Positions 1-6,100 of a DNA stretch of 6,357 nucleotides are shown in pieces (the first letter of the stretch is position 1; each line of letters starts with the position of its first letter). The stretch is from JBDSGC01 sp046594105 (GTDB lineage: Bacteria; Acidobacteriota; Thermoanaerobaculia; Gp7-AA8): assembly GCA_046594105.1 (NCBI GenBank), contig JBKJQB010000106.1:1-6357 (forward strand). The letters run 5' to 3'. The notes beneath the pieces were generated by a model, which worked only from the letters and a program-made list of their open reading frames with translations, searched no databases and had not been told where the DNA came from. The translations under genes and the position numbers were made by a program.

Positions 1-324
1 GTCGAGTCGGCCGGTTCCCGGCCTGCCGGATGGGTGCATCCGATGGCCATCCGGGCGATGGCCGAGCTGGGTGTGGACATCTCGGATGCGGAATCGAAGC
101 ACGCCGATCGTTTTCTCGATCAGCCGTTCGACGTCGTGGTGACCGTCTGCGACTCCGCGGCTCAGGACTGCCCGACCTGGCCGGGCGCGAAAAGGATGGA
201 ACACTGGCCCATCGAGGATCCCAGCTCGGAGTTCGATCCCGTCACCCGCTACCAGCGTTTCGTGGAAACGCGGGACGACCTCGCCCGCCGGATCGACGAA
301 CTGGTCGCCGGCCTCACCTCCTGA
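1..324 (+). CDS. arsC: Arsenate reductase ArsC, thioredoxin-coupled (LMW-PTP fold), 5' partial
   Basis: Cytoplasmic enzyme reducing arsenate to arsenite for export. The frame is open from base 1, so the 5' end is missing; 107 residues are visible, ending at TGA 322-324. The fragment starts at VESAGSRPAGWVHPMA, the region that follows the N-terminal P-loop in this family. The P-loop with the first catalytic Cys must lie just outside the window. Visible residues 46-74 contain VVTVCDSAAQDCPTWPG and then EHWPIEDP. The two cysteines (C50, C57) are seven residues apart, matching the C82/C89 redox pair of the Staphylococcus aureus type, so thioredoxin should be the reductant rather than glutaredoxin. 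The DP at 73-74 fits the general-acid loop of LMW phosphatases. A GTG at 34 is an internal codon, not the true start. A repeat hairpin begins on the stop codon. No other ars gene is visible. A phosphatase role is less likely because of the Cys pair. Confidence 0.93.
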   Translation, partial: VESAGSRPAGWVHPMAIRAMAELGVDISDAESKHADRFLDQPFDVVVTVCDSAAQDCPTWPGAKRMEHWPIEDPSSEFDPVTRYQRFVETRDDLARRIDELVAGLTS

Positions 325-380
325 CCGGCACGGCCGGCGGCGTCAGTTCGCAAAGCGTCCGCCACGATTTTCGCCCTAGC
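324..380 (+). repeat. Hairpin repeat, copy B (3' of arsC)
   Basis: First of three copies of an intergenic repeat (others at 2031-2076 and 2802-2883, both on the - strand). It begins on the last base of the arsC stop. It opens with ACCGGC-ACG-GCCGGC (324-338), a strong hairpin with a 3-base loop. Next comes GGCG-TCA-GTT, then CGC-AAA-GCG-TC-CGC (349-362), three short segments that can pair in two exclusive ways. A weak CGCC/GGCG stem follows (372-384). About 30 of the first 36 bases match copy A. The rest of the 149-base convergent gap (to 473) shows nothing else I can support. A role as transcript 3' end or spacer between arsC and the convergent kinase gene is inference; there is no U-tract typical of a Rho-independent terminator. 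Confidence 0.6.
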
Positions 381-473
381 GGCGCTCACTCTCCGAGCCA
401 TGCTTCAGAGTTTTCGTCGCAGGCGGCGAGGCGGCGTTGTTCTGCTTGAGGCGGCGCGACTGGGCGCGTGCGC

Positions 474-1355
474 TCAGCGGGTGCGCGACCGATCAGGGAC
501 GATCACCTGCAGCGATCGGGGAACGATCTCCACAGTCATCGTGTCCGGGAGCGTGACCGGTTCTCCGTCCAGGTGCGCGGCCCCCGCGCGGGCACGGACG
601 ATCTCGACGCGACGGCCGGTCCGGGTGGTCACTCCGGGGGATCGATGCAGGGAGCCGGAGAACAGGCGCGCCAGGAGCAGAGGCGCACCGAGGATGGGGA
701 CGCGTTCGATGATGGTGATGTCGAGCAGACCGTCCTGCAGCGAGGCCAGCGGAGCGATCCGCGCGTTGTTTCCGTACTGGCTGGAGTTGGCCACGGCGAC
801 GATGAGCGCTCGCCGTTCGATGGTCACGTCGTCGATCCGGATCGAGTAGTCCTGAGACTCAAATCGCCGGAACCCCTGCAGGCCTACGCGCACGTACGTC
901 CGCATCCCACGAGTCCCTGCTCCTGCGAATGCTTCGGCAATCCATGCATCAAATCCCAGTCCCATGACGCCGACGAAAGGGCGATCATTCACCGTGGCGG
1001 TGTCGATGGTTTCGATCCGCAGTCCACGGCATGCCTGGAGCGCGGCCGCCGGTTGAAGCGGAAGCCCGAGGTGGCGGGCGAAGCCATTGCCGGAACCTCG
1101 GGGCAGGACTCCGAGGGCCATGGTCGTTCCAATGAGATGCCGCGCGATCTCGTGAATGGTCCCGTCACCGCCCACGGCATAGATGACCTCTACTCCCGCC
1201 GCGGAGGCGTGGGAAATGAGGCCGGGAAGTTCCTCTCTCGTACCGCAGGCCGCGACGTCGTACGACCAGTCCAGACAGTTCGCCCGAATCACTGCCTGGA
1301 GATCGTCCCGGCGACGGGGACCGGAGCGTGCGTTGACCAGAAAGAGAACGCGCAA
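474..1355 (-). CDS. Diacylglycerol kinase family lipid kinase (YegS/BmrU type)
   Basis: ATP-dependent lipid kinase of the DAGK catalytic-domain family, about 293 residues, a normal length for YegS/BmrU/DgkB-like proteins. It probably phosphorylates diacylglycerol or a related lipid at the cytoplasmic membrane face; the exact substrate cannot be read from sequence. From the N-terminus: VLFLVNARSG (3-12), the nucleotide-binding loop AVGGDGTIHE (60-69), LPRGSGNGFARHLGLP (84-99), GLGFDA (132-137), DGLLD (208-212) and HLDGEP (261-266). The third motif has GSGNG where classical DgkB has GTxND, a variant also common in sphingosine-kinase-like members. The TTG at 1355 is chosen because it gives MRVLFLVNARSG, the usual family N-terminus. 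A GTG at 1439 with GGAG five bases ahead would add 28 Arg-rich residues and remains possible. Upstream of that, the open frame is only the antisense of the lipoprotein gene. Convergent with arsC and divergent from the lipoprotein. Confidence 0.9.
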   Translation of the reverse strand: MRVLFLVNARSGPRRRDDLQAVIRANCLDWSYDVAACGTREELPGLISHASAAGVEVIYAVGGDGTIHEIARHLIGTTMALGVLPRGSGNGFARHLGLPLQPAAALQACRGLRIETIDTATVNDRPFVGVMGLGFDAWIAEAFAGAGTRGMRTYVRVGLQGFRRFESQDYSIRIDDVTIERRALIVAVANSSQYGNNARIAPLASLQDGLLDITIIERVPILGAPLLLARLFSGSLHRSPGVTTRTGRRVEIVRARAGAAHLDGEPVTLPDTMTVEIVPRSLQVIVPDRSRTR

Positions 1356-1448
1356 GAGAAGGAGTGTATCCGGTGAAGCCCTGGCCGAACGGCGCGGGAC
1401 CTGCGGCAGGCATGGATGTTGGCGCTCCTCTTGCCTCACCAGCTCTCC
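1356..1448. promoter_or_regulatory. Divergent intergenic region, lipid kinase / lipoprotein
   Basis: This 93-base gap separates the starts of two divergent genes, so it must hold both promoters, or they lie in the neighbouring coding sequence. I find no hexamer pair good enough to call a sigma-70 promoter in either direction, and no clear Shine-Dalgarno before the lipoprotein ATG at 1449. On the - strand there is an ATG at 1413-1411 with AGGAG about 11 bases ahead, but it opens a different frame from the kinase. Confidence 0.3.
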
Positions 1449-1979
1449 ATGCGTTCGTTTCTGGTCATCGCCCTCCTCGCTCTCGTGGCCTGCAACCGTG
1501 GGGAGCGAGGCAACGCGAAAGGCTCCGTCGCCTTCAATGCCCAGACTGTTCTCACGTCCGCCCTGCAAAGCGCGATGTCGAATGAGAGTCTCGGGAAGGT
1601 CGCGGCGCGCAAGGGCCGGTTGCCGGAGACGCGGCAATTCGGGGAGTCGATGGCGCGGGCAGCAGCCGCCCTTCGAACAGACCTGACGAGCCTGGCGCAG
1701 CGCCGGAATCTGCCGCTTCCGGCCGGTCCCGCGGAGAAGCAGGTTGCCCTGCGCGAGAACCTCGACATTCTGCCGGGACAGGTCTTCGATCGTGGCTATT
1801 CGCTGGCCATGATTCAGGACCTCACCAGCACCCTCTCCGCGTTCGACGCCGCGGCGTCGCACGATCGGGAGCTGGGCGAAGTCGGCGCGCGTCACAAGGC
1901 CGCCCTGACGGAGCAACTTCAGGTGGCGAACGCCGCACTGGAGCGCGTCGGCGGCTCGCCCTTCGGTTTCGTCCCGTAG
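1449..1979 (+). CDS. DUF4142-like putative lipoprotein
   Basis: 176-residue exported protein. The N-terminus MRSFLVIALLALVACNRGE is a short lipoprotein signal: one Arg, a hydrophobic stretch, and the lipobox LVAC with the acylated Cys at 15. The mature part is mainly helical and follows the DUF4142 pattern (ferritin-like fold by family knowledge): SALQSAMSNESLGKVAARKG, then QFGESMARAAAALRTDL, PLPAGPAEKQ, FDRGYSLAMIQDL and a final helix near HKAALTEQLQVA. In family members I remember, the second and fourth segments carry Asp-His pairs (RMVxDH, MVxDH). Here these read MARAAA and MIQDL, so the conserved histidines are absent. ATG 1449 is preferred to a TTG at 1416 because it places the signal peptide at the N-terminus. 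No Shine-Dalgarno is evident. Transcribed alone and convergent with marC. The biochemical function of DUF4142 is unknown, and the family call is moderately sure. Confidence 0.8.
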   Translation: MRSFLVIALLALVACNRGERGNAKGSVAFNAQTVLTSALQSAMSNESLGKVAARKGRLPETRQFGESMARAAAALRTDLTSLAQRRNLPLPAGPAEKQVALRENLDILPGQVFDRGYSLAMIQDLTSTLSAFDAAASHDRELGEVGARHKAALTEQLQVANAALERVGGSPFGFVP

Positions 1980-2030
1980 TTTTCCACGAATCGATCCGCA
2001 GTGGAGGCGCGGCAGAACGTCTTGGAGCGT

Positions 2031-2076
2031 GATCTTGGCAGAGCCTTGGGCAACCAGCGCCGCCGGCCGTGCCGGC
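2031..2076 (-). repeat. Hairpin repeat, copy C (3' of marC)
   Basis: Read on the - strand it starts on the base after the marC stop codon. It opens with GCCGGC-ACG-GCCGGC (2076-2062), a perfect 6-bp stem with a 3-base loop, then GGCGCTGGTT. Next is GCC-CAA-GGC-TCT-GCC (2052-2038). It matches copy A at 24 of the first 25 bases. The remainder of the 97-base convergent gap toward the lipoprotein stop (1980-2030) has only a weak TCCAC/GTGGA dyad. By position it could end or stabilise the marC transcript; that is inference. Confidence 0.6.
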
Positions 2077-2745
2077 CTAACCTGCCGCTTTCATGATCTC
2101 GATGAGCACTGGTTTGATGCCGTTGATGACGAATTGAATGCCGATGGCACCGAGCAGCAACGCCATGATCTTGGCAAAAACGGCGCGGCCACGATCGCCG
2201 ATCAGCCGTGACAGCGGCAGCGCGGCGAGCAGGACCACATAGCAGACCGCGCCGACGCCGCAGATGGCCACGATCACCGCACTCTTCTGCTCCAGTCCCG
2301 GATAGAGGTTGACCAGAACCATGACCGAGGTGATGGCGCCGGGGCCGGAGAGCATGGGGATGGCCAGGGGGACGATGGCGATGGAGGAGGGGTCGAGCTC
2401 GGCCTTCTCCACGTCGCGATCTTCCATCCGCTTTTCGCCGCCGGCGTTATGGGCCCGACGATCGTCGGCGATCAGGGTCCTCAGGGCGTTGGCCAGAAAG
2501 AGGATGCCTCCCATGATCTGGAACGCGGGCACAGTGATTCCGAAGAACCGGAAGACATATTCGCCGGCAATGAGGAAGGTGGCCAGCACCGCGATGCAGG
2601 CGACGCCCGCCGACAGCGCCACTCTGGCCCGAATCTTTCGCGACGCTCCGTCGGTGAGGGCGATGAACGACGGCACCACCGCCAGCGGATTGACCATGGT
2701 GATCAGGGCGATGAACGAGAGCAGCGCGACTTTGGTGAGCGGCAC
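2077..2745 (-). CDS. MarC family integral membrane protein (UPF0056)
   Basis: 222-residue inner-membrane protein with about six hydrophobic segments (roughly 5-30, 42-62, 68-92, 121-147, 155-178, 189-215). The family signature is present in both halves of its internal duplication: FIALITMVNPLAVVPSF (11-27) and AIVPLAIPMLSGPGAIT (123-139). A charged cytoplasmic-type loop (92-118, DDRRAHNAGGEKRMEDRD) divides them. Length is normal. MarC was named from the E. coli mar locus, but a role in multiple antibiotic resistance has not held up; some relatives are described as amino-acid transporters, so the substrate here is unknown. The start is GTG 2745: upstream in frame is only SGRRRNRRYNPI with no hydrophobic or conserved residues, and no Shine-Dalgarno precedes it. 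A good -10 element lies six bases before the GTG. The gene is flanked by copies A and C of the hairpin repeat. Same strand as addA but 364 bases away, so probably a separate transcript. Confidence 0.93.
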   Translation of the reverse strand: MPLTKVALLSFIALITMVNPLAVVPSFIALTDGASRKIRARVALSAGVACIAVLATFLIAGEYVFRFFGITVPAFQIMGGILFLANALRTLIADDRRAHNAGGEKRMEDRDVEKAELDPSSIAIVPLAIPMLSGPGAITSVMVLVNLYPGLEQKSAVIVAICGVGAVCYVVLLAALPLSRLIGDRGRAVFAKIMALLLGAIGIQFVINGIKPVLIEIMKAAG

Positions 2746-2751
2746 GATCGG

Positions 2752-2757
2752 ATTGTA
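2752..2757 (-). promoter_or_regulatory. Candidate -10 element of marC (leaderless)
   Basis: On the - strand TACAAT, one base from the TATAAT consensus, ends six bases before the GTG start of marC. A transcript beginning 6-7 bases after it would start at or next to the start codon, consistent with the lack of any Shine-Dalgarno sequence. The position for a -35 box (17-base spacer) reads CAGGAA, a poor match to TTGACA, so an activator or another sigma factor may be involved. Evidence is sequence position only. Confidence 0.4.
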
Positions 2758-2758
2758 T

Positions 2759-2772
2759 CGACGATTTCGTCG
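2759..2772. promoter_or_regulatory. Dyad CGACGA-TT-TCGTCG upstream of marC
   Basis: A perfect 6-base inverted repeat with a 2-base centre. It lies one base upstream of the candidate marC -10 element, in the -35/-10 spacer. The size and position fit a dimeric repressor or activator site. No regulator gene is in the window to pair with it, and a 14-base dyad can arise by chance in GC-rich DNA. Confidence 0.3.
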
Positions 2773-2801
2773 TCTTCCTGAACGGCGTGGGCGGCGGGCC
2801 A

Positions 2802-2883
2802 GCCCCGGAGGGGCGATTGAGCGAGACGCTTAGCGAACCAGCGCCGCCGGCCGTACCGGCAACGATGCCGGTCGTGCCGGCCT
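2802..2883 (-). repeat. Hairpin repeat, copy A (extended, upstream of marC)
   Basis: Largest of the three copies, read on the - strand. The shared core runs from 2860 to 2821: GCCGGT-ACG-GCCGGC, GGCGCTGGTT, then CGCT-A-AGCG-TCT-CGCT. It continues into a GCCCC/GGGGC hairpin with a 3-base loop (2814-2802). At its front there is an extra arm, so that 2846-2881 folds as GCCGGC / ACCGGC - AACGAT - GCCGGT / GCCGGC with a CGT/CGT internal loop (+ strand reading). It is about 230 bases downstream of the addA stop and about 55 bases upstream of the marC start. Copies A and C therefore bracket marC as direct repeats. Confidence 0.6.
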
Positions 2884-2928
2884 TAGAATGACACAGCCCC
2901 AAAGCCGCCACTGCCTGATGTCGAGAGT

Positions 2929-2956
2929 CCTTCTCCCCGCCGCAGCGGGGAGAAGG
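2929..2956. repeat. Inner hairpin, left arm
   Basis: CCTTCTCCCCGC and GCGGGGAGAAGG form a perfect 12-bp stem around the loop CGCA. A small GGCC-GTA-GGCC hairpin follows at 2958-2968. Compared with the right-arm hairpin, one base pair is exchanged (T-A here, C-G there) with pairing kept. Confidence 0.7.
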
Positions 2957-3021
2957 TGGCCGTAGGCCGGATGAGGGGTCAATCCTTTTCAGCACAAACC
3001 CCTCACCCCCGCTTCGCGGCA

Positions 3022-3049
3022 CCCTCTCCCCGCTGCGGCGGGGAGAGGG
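3022..3049. repeat. Inner hairpin, right arm
   Basis: CCCTCTCCCCGC and GCGGGGAGAGGG form a perfect 12-bp stem around the loop TGCG. A CCGC-TTC-GCGG hairpin sits next to it at 3009-3019, mirroring the small hairpin of the left arm. Confidence 0.7.
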
Positions 3050-3083
3050 ACTCTCGATGGGAGGGTTTGTCATCACCGCTTCC

Positions 3084-3103
3084 ACGGCGCCCCGCGCCGT
3101 TTT
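3084..3103. terminator. Terminator-like hairpin just 3' of addA
   Basis: ACGGCGC-CCC-GCGCCGT is a perfect 7-bp stem with a 3-base loop, ten bases beyond the addA stop. The T-run (3100-3103) follows it on the + strand. For the addA transcript the hairpin is therefore preceded by A residues and not followed by U. It could still stall polymerase or protect the addA mRNA 3' end, but it is not a standard intrinsic terminator for addA. No + strand gene ends nearby that would use it. Confidence 0.3.
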
Positions 3104-3109
3104 CCGGGC

Positions 3110-6100
3110 TCAGGATGACGAAGGAAGAGGGTCCACTCTCACCGTCTCTTCCCCGTCGACATCGATGTACCAGAGGAGGCCGCGGCAAGGGCGACCGCTG
3201 ATGCGGGACATGGCGCGGCAATAGAGCTCCACCTGTTCGCGATCGCGTCCGCGGCGCTCGTCGGAGGGTTGGCCGCTCTTGTAGTCGACGATAACGTCTT
3301 CGCCGTCGAGCCGGACCAGGAGGTCGATCCGTTTCTGGACCACGTTGTTGCGGTCATCGAGAAACGCGAGTGGCATCTCGCGGCCGAGGGTCTCGCCGCC
3401 GGCGATGGCGCGAAACGTCTCCGACTGCGCCACGGTCTGCATGCGGCGGGCGGCCAGCGCGGCGGTGTCCGCATCCGCGCCTTGCTCTGCCGCAAGCGCA
3501 GCCAGGAGGGGCGCGAACGGAGATCGTCCGTCCCATCGCTCCAGCACCCGGTGAAGGAGGCTGCCGGCAGCGCGGCGCCGGGCGCCTCCGCGCTGCGCTG
3601 CGCTGTCCGCGGCGGAGAGGAGGTTGTCCAGCGGAGGCGGTGTGGCGATGGAAACCGCGACCGGCGCGCTGCTCCGGAAGGTCGTTTCCTGGAGAGGATC
3701 CGCCAGCCGGGTGCGCACTCGATCCGCAGCGGGCGGAACGATCACACGTTCGAAGGCCACGGGGATGGTCACCCCTTCGACGATGCAGTCGCGCACCTCG
3801 CGTGAGCCCTCAACCGGCCAGGGTGAAGGGAGGTCGAACATGTTGGAGACCAGCGGCGTGAAGCCTTCCTTCCTCGCCTTGTCGTTGCAGACGAAGACGA
3901 GCTCACTCCGCGCACGGGTCGCCGCTACGTAAAACAGCCGGCGGTTCTCCGCCTGCTCGCGCAGGCCGCCGATCTTCCTCAGGGGCACGTCGCCTGAGTG
4001 CAGGTACGTGCCATTCAGTGTGGCCGCCTGACCGGTCATCACCAGCGCCCGGGGCTGGTCGACCAGAAACATCTCCGGAGAACCGATCTTGAATTCGAGG
4101 TCGGGAAGAATGACCGTATCGAACTCCAGCCCCTTGGCGGAGTGGATGGTCATGATCCGCACGCCATTGCTGGCATCGTCAAGCATCGAGGGCTCCGGCT
4201 CCTCGGGCTGCAGTCGCCGGTTTCCGATCTCCTCGACGAATTGCCGCACCGACCCGCCATTCTTCTGGTCATAGGTAAAGGCGATGGCTCGCAGATGGTC
4301 GAGATGGCGCAGGGAGCGCTCGCCATCGACCGTCGCGCCGTAGGCCTTCTCCACGCCGCAGGTCTCCAGAACGGTCTCCATCAGCGCGGAGACTGTCAGG
4401 TGGGAGGCGGACTGGCGAAGGCTCCGCAGGGAGTCGTGGAACCGCCGCCAGGGGTGTGCCTGTTCCGTGGGGGGCTCGAGGATGCCTTCCGCGATCTCGG
4501 TGTCGGTCAGTCCGAAATACACCGATCGTGCGGCGGAGATTTCCGCGCCGCGATCGATGGGCGAGGCGATGGCCCGCAGGACCGTGAGCAGATCGACGGC
4601 AGCCGGACGATCGAGGAAGAGGCGCGTTGGCGGGAGGATGGTCGGGATTCCATTGCGGGCGAACACATCCAGGTAGTCATCGAGCTTCGTGGTCCGGCGG
4701 AACAACAGGGCGAAGCGGCGAAGGTCATGCTTCGAGCCGTCACGGTGCTTCTGGATCCACGCGGTGATCGCCTCGGCCTCTGCGATGTAGCGATCCGCCT
4801 GGCTCTCGCTGGTGGCATCGAGCAGAGTGATGGGCGCGTCCAGGTCGCGCAACGCGATCCGGCGGGCGGCCTGCAGCTCGCGATAGGGAGGGCGGAACAC
4901 GTTCGGATCGAGCTCGCCGAGGGAGAAGACTCTGGCGAACATGGCGTTGATCGCTTCGAGCAGCGGGGCATCGCTCCGGTACTGTTCGGTGATGTAGCGG
5001 CGCTCGGCGCCCCCGTCGAGAAGCTCGCGGGTGAAGCGATCGTAGATCTCAGGATCGGCGCGGCGGAAGCCGTAGATGGATTGCTTGGGGTCGCCGACCA
5101 CGACGGTGCGTCCCGGAATGAGCTCGCCGGTACGGTCGCGAATGAGCCGGTTCAGGATGCTGGCCTGAATTCTGTCGGTATCCTGAAACTCATCGACAAA
5201 GAGGAAATCGAACTGCTTCCTCACGCGCTCCGCGATGACCGGGTCCTCCAGGAGCGCGTCGGTGCGCAGGAGCAGGTCGTCGAAGTCGGCCACTCCCCGT
5301 TTGCGTTTCTCTTCGTCGAGGAAGGCGATGAACCTCCGGGTCACAGACAGAAGCACGATGGCAGCGCGGTGGCTGACCAGACGATCGAAAACCGCATCGC
5401 CTTTATCCCCTGAGCGCAGGACGTTGAGGGCTTCCTTCGCCGGTTTGGCCGCGGCGCCGAGGGGAAGATTCTCGGTGCGGACGTCATTGGCGATCGGATC
5501 GAGATAGTCGATCCACTCATCGATGGTCGCTCCTCGATGAAGCGGTTCGACCGTTCTGAGATACCGGGTGATGGTGCTGTCGGCGCGGCCGACGCGACGG
5601 ATGGTCTCCACAGCCTCCAGAAGATCCGGCGCGACCAACTCGATCGAGCCGAAGTCGAAGTTGCCGGCCAGCAGCAGGTCGCGACGCTCCAGCAGGTTGA
5701 AGATGAGAATGCGGATCAGAAAGAGGTAGCCGGCATGATCGAGCAGAAGCTCCCATTCCGCTTCCACCGCAGCGGTCGGATGAATCCTGGTCTCCTCATC
5801 GATCCAGGCGTCGTACAGCTCCCCGTAGAGAAGGGCGCGATCGAAACCTTCGATGATCTTGAATTGCGGATCGAGTCCGGCCTCGATGGGGAATTGACGC
5901 AATAGCGACTGGCAGAACGAATGGATGGTCTGGGAACGCAGTCCTTCGATCCGGTCCAGCTGGCGCGCGCAGGCACGACGGGCCGCTTCCCGCTCCTGAT
6001 TTTCGATCGTGAACAACGGCTTCGGCGAGCCGAACGGCCAGGCGATGGTCTCCTGATCGAAGCGAAGGTCGATCTCGGTCAGCGCGTGATGGATCCGTTC

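Larger units (their letters stand above)
2921..3057. repeat. 137-bp inverted-repeat (cruciform) intergenic element
   Basis: Left arm 2921-2978 and right arm 2999-3057 are reverse complements with 2 mismatches in the first 38 bases from the outer ends, and more divergence inward before both reach GAGGGG/CCCCTC. They surround a 20-base AT-richer centre (2979-2998). The outermost 10 bases, TCGAGAGTCC and GGACTCTCGA, pair perfectly. Each arm also contains a 12-bp hairpin and a smaller GC hairpin of its own. There is no open frame of note inside. The CTCTCCCCGC...GCGGGGAGAG plus CCCTCACC pattern resembles REP-type dispersed palindromes I recall from many GC-rich genomes. It could be a non-autonomous mobile or REP element, or a transcription barrier between addA and marC. 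Confidence 0.75.

Noticed and set aside
34..324. arsC starting at GTG 34
   Set aside because: The upstream frame is open and encodes the conserved VESAGSRPAG segment of ArsC, so the gene continues beyond the left edge.
468..1376. 302-residue open frame on the + strand
   Set aside because: It is the antisense of the kinase gene. Its composition (Arg, Gly and Asp rich, no hydrophobic core) is that of a shadow frame.
1356..1916. N-terminal extension of the kinase frame up to 1916 (480 residues in all)
   Set aside because: The extra 187 residues are the antisense of the lipoprotein gene, have no recognisable domain and are compositionally odd. The kinase family starts at the VLFLVNARSG strand.
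2075..2081. GCCTAAC, resembling an integron attC core site (RYYYAAC)
   Set aside because: I found no matching GTTRRRY partner at attC spacing, and there is no integrase. The 7-base match overlaps the marC stop codon and is likely chance.
2921..3057. CRISPR-like array of palindromic repeats
   Set aside because: Only two arms in inverted orientation. No regular direct repeats with spacers and no cas genes in the window.
2447..3085. 212-residue - strand frame crossing the intergenic repeats upstream of marC
   Set aside because: It translates the repeat element and then an alternative frame of marC. Pro, Arg and Ser rich low-complexity product with no family resemblance.
3998..5413. 471-residue open frame on the + strand inside addA
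   Set aside because: It runs antisense to a fully motif-supported addA and shows no domain. Long antisense frames are usual in GC-rich DNA.
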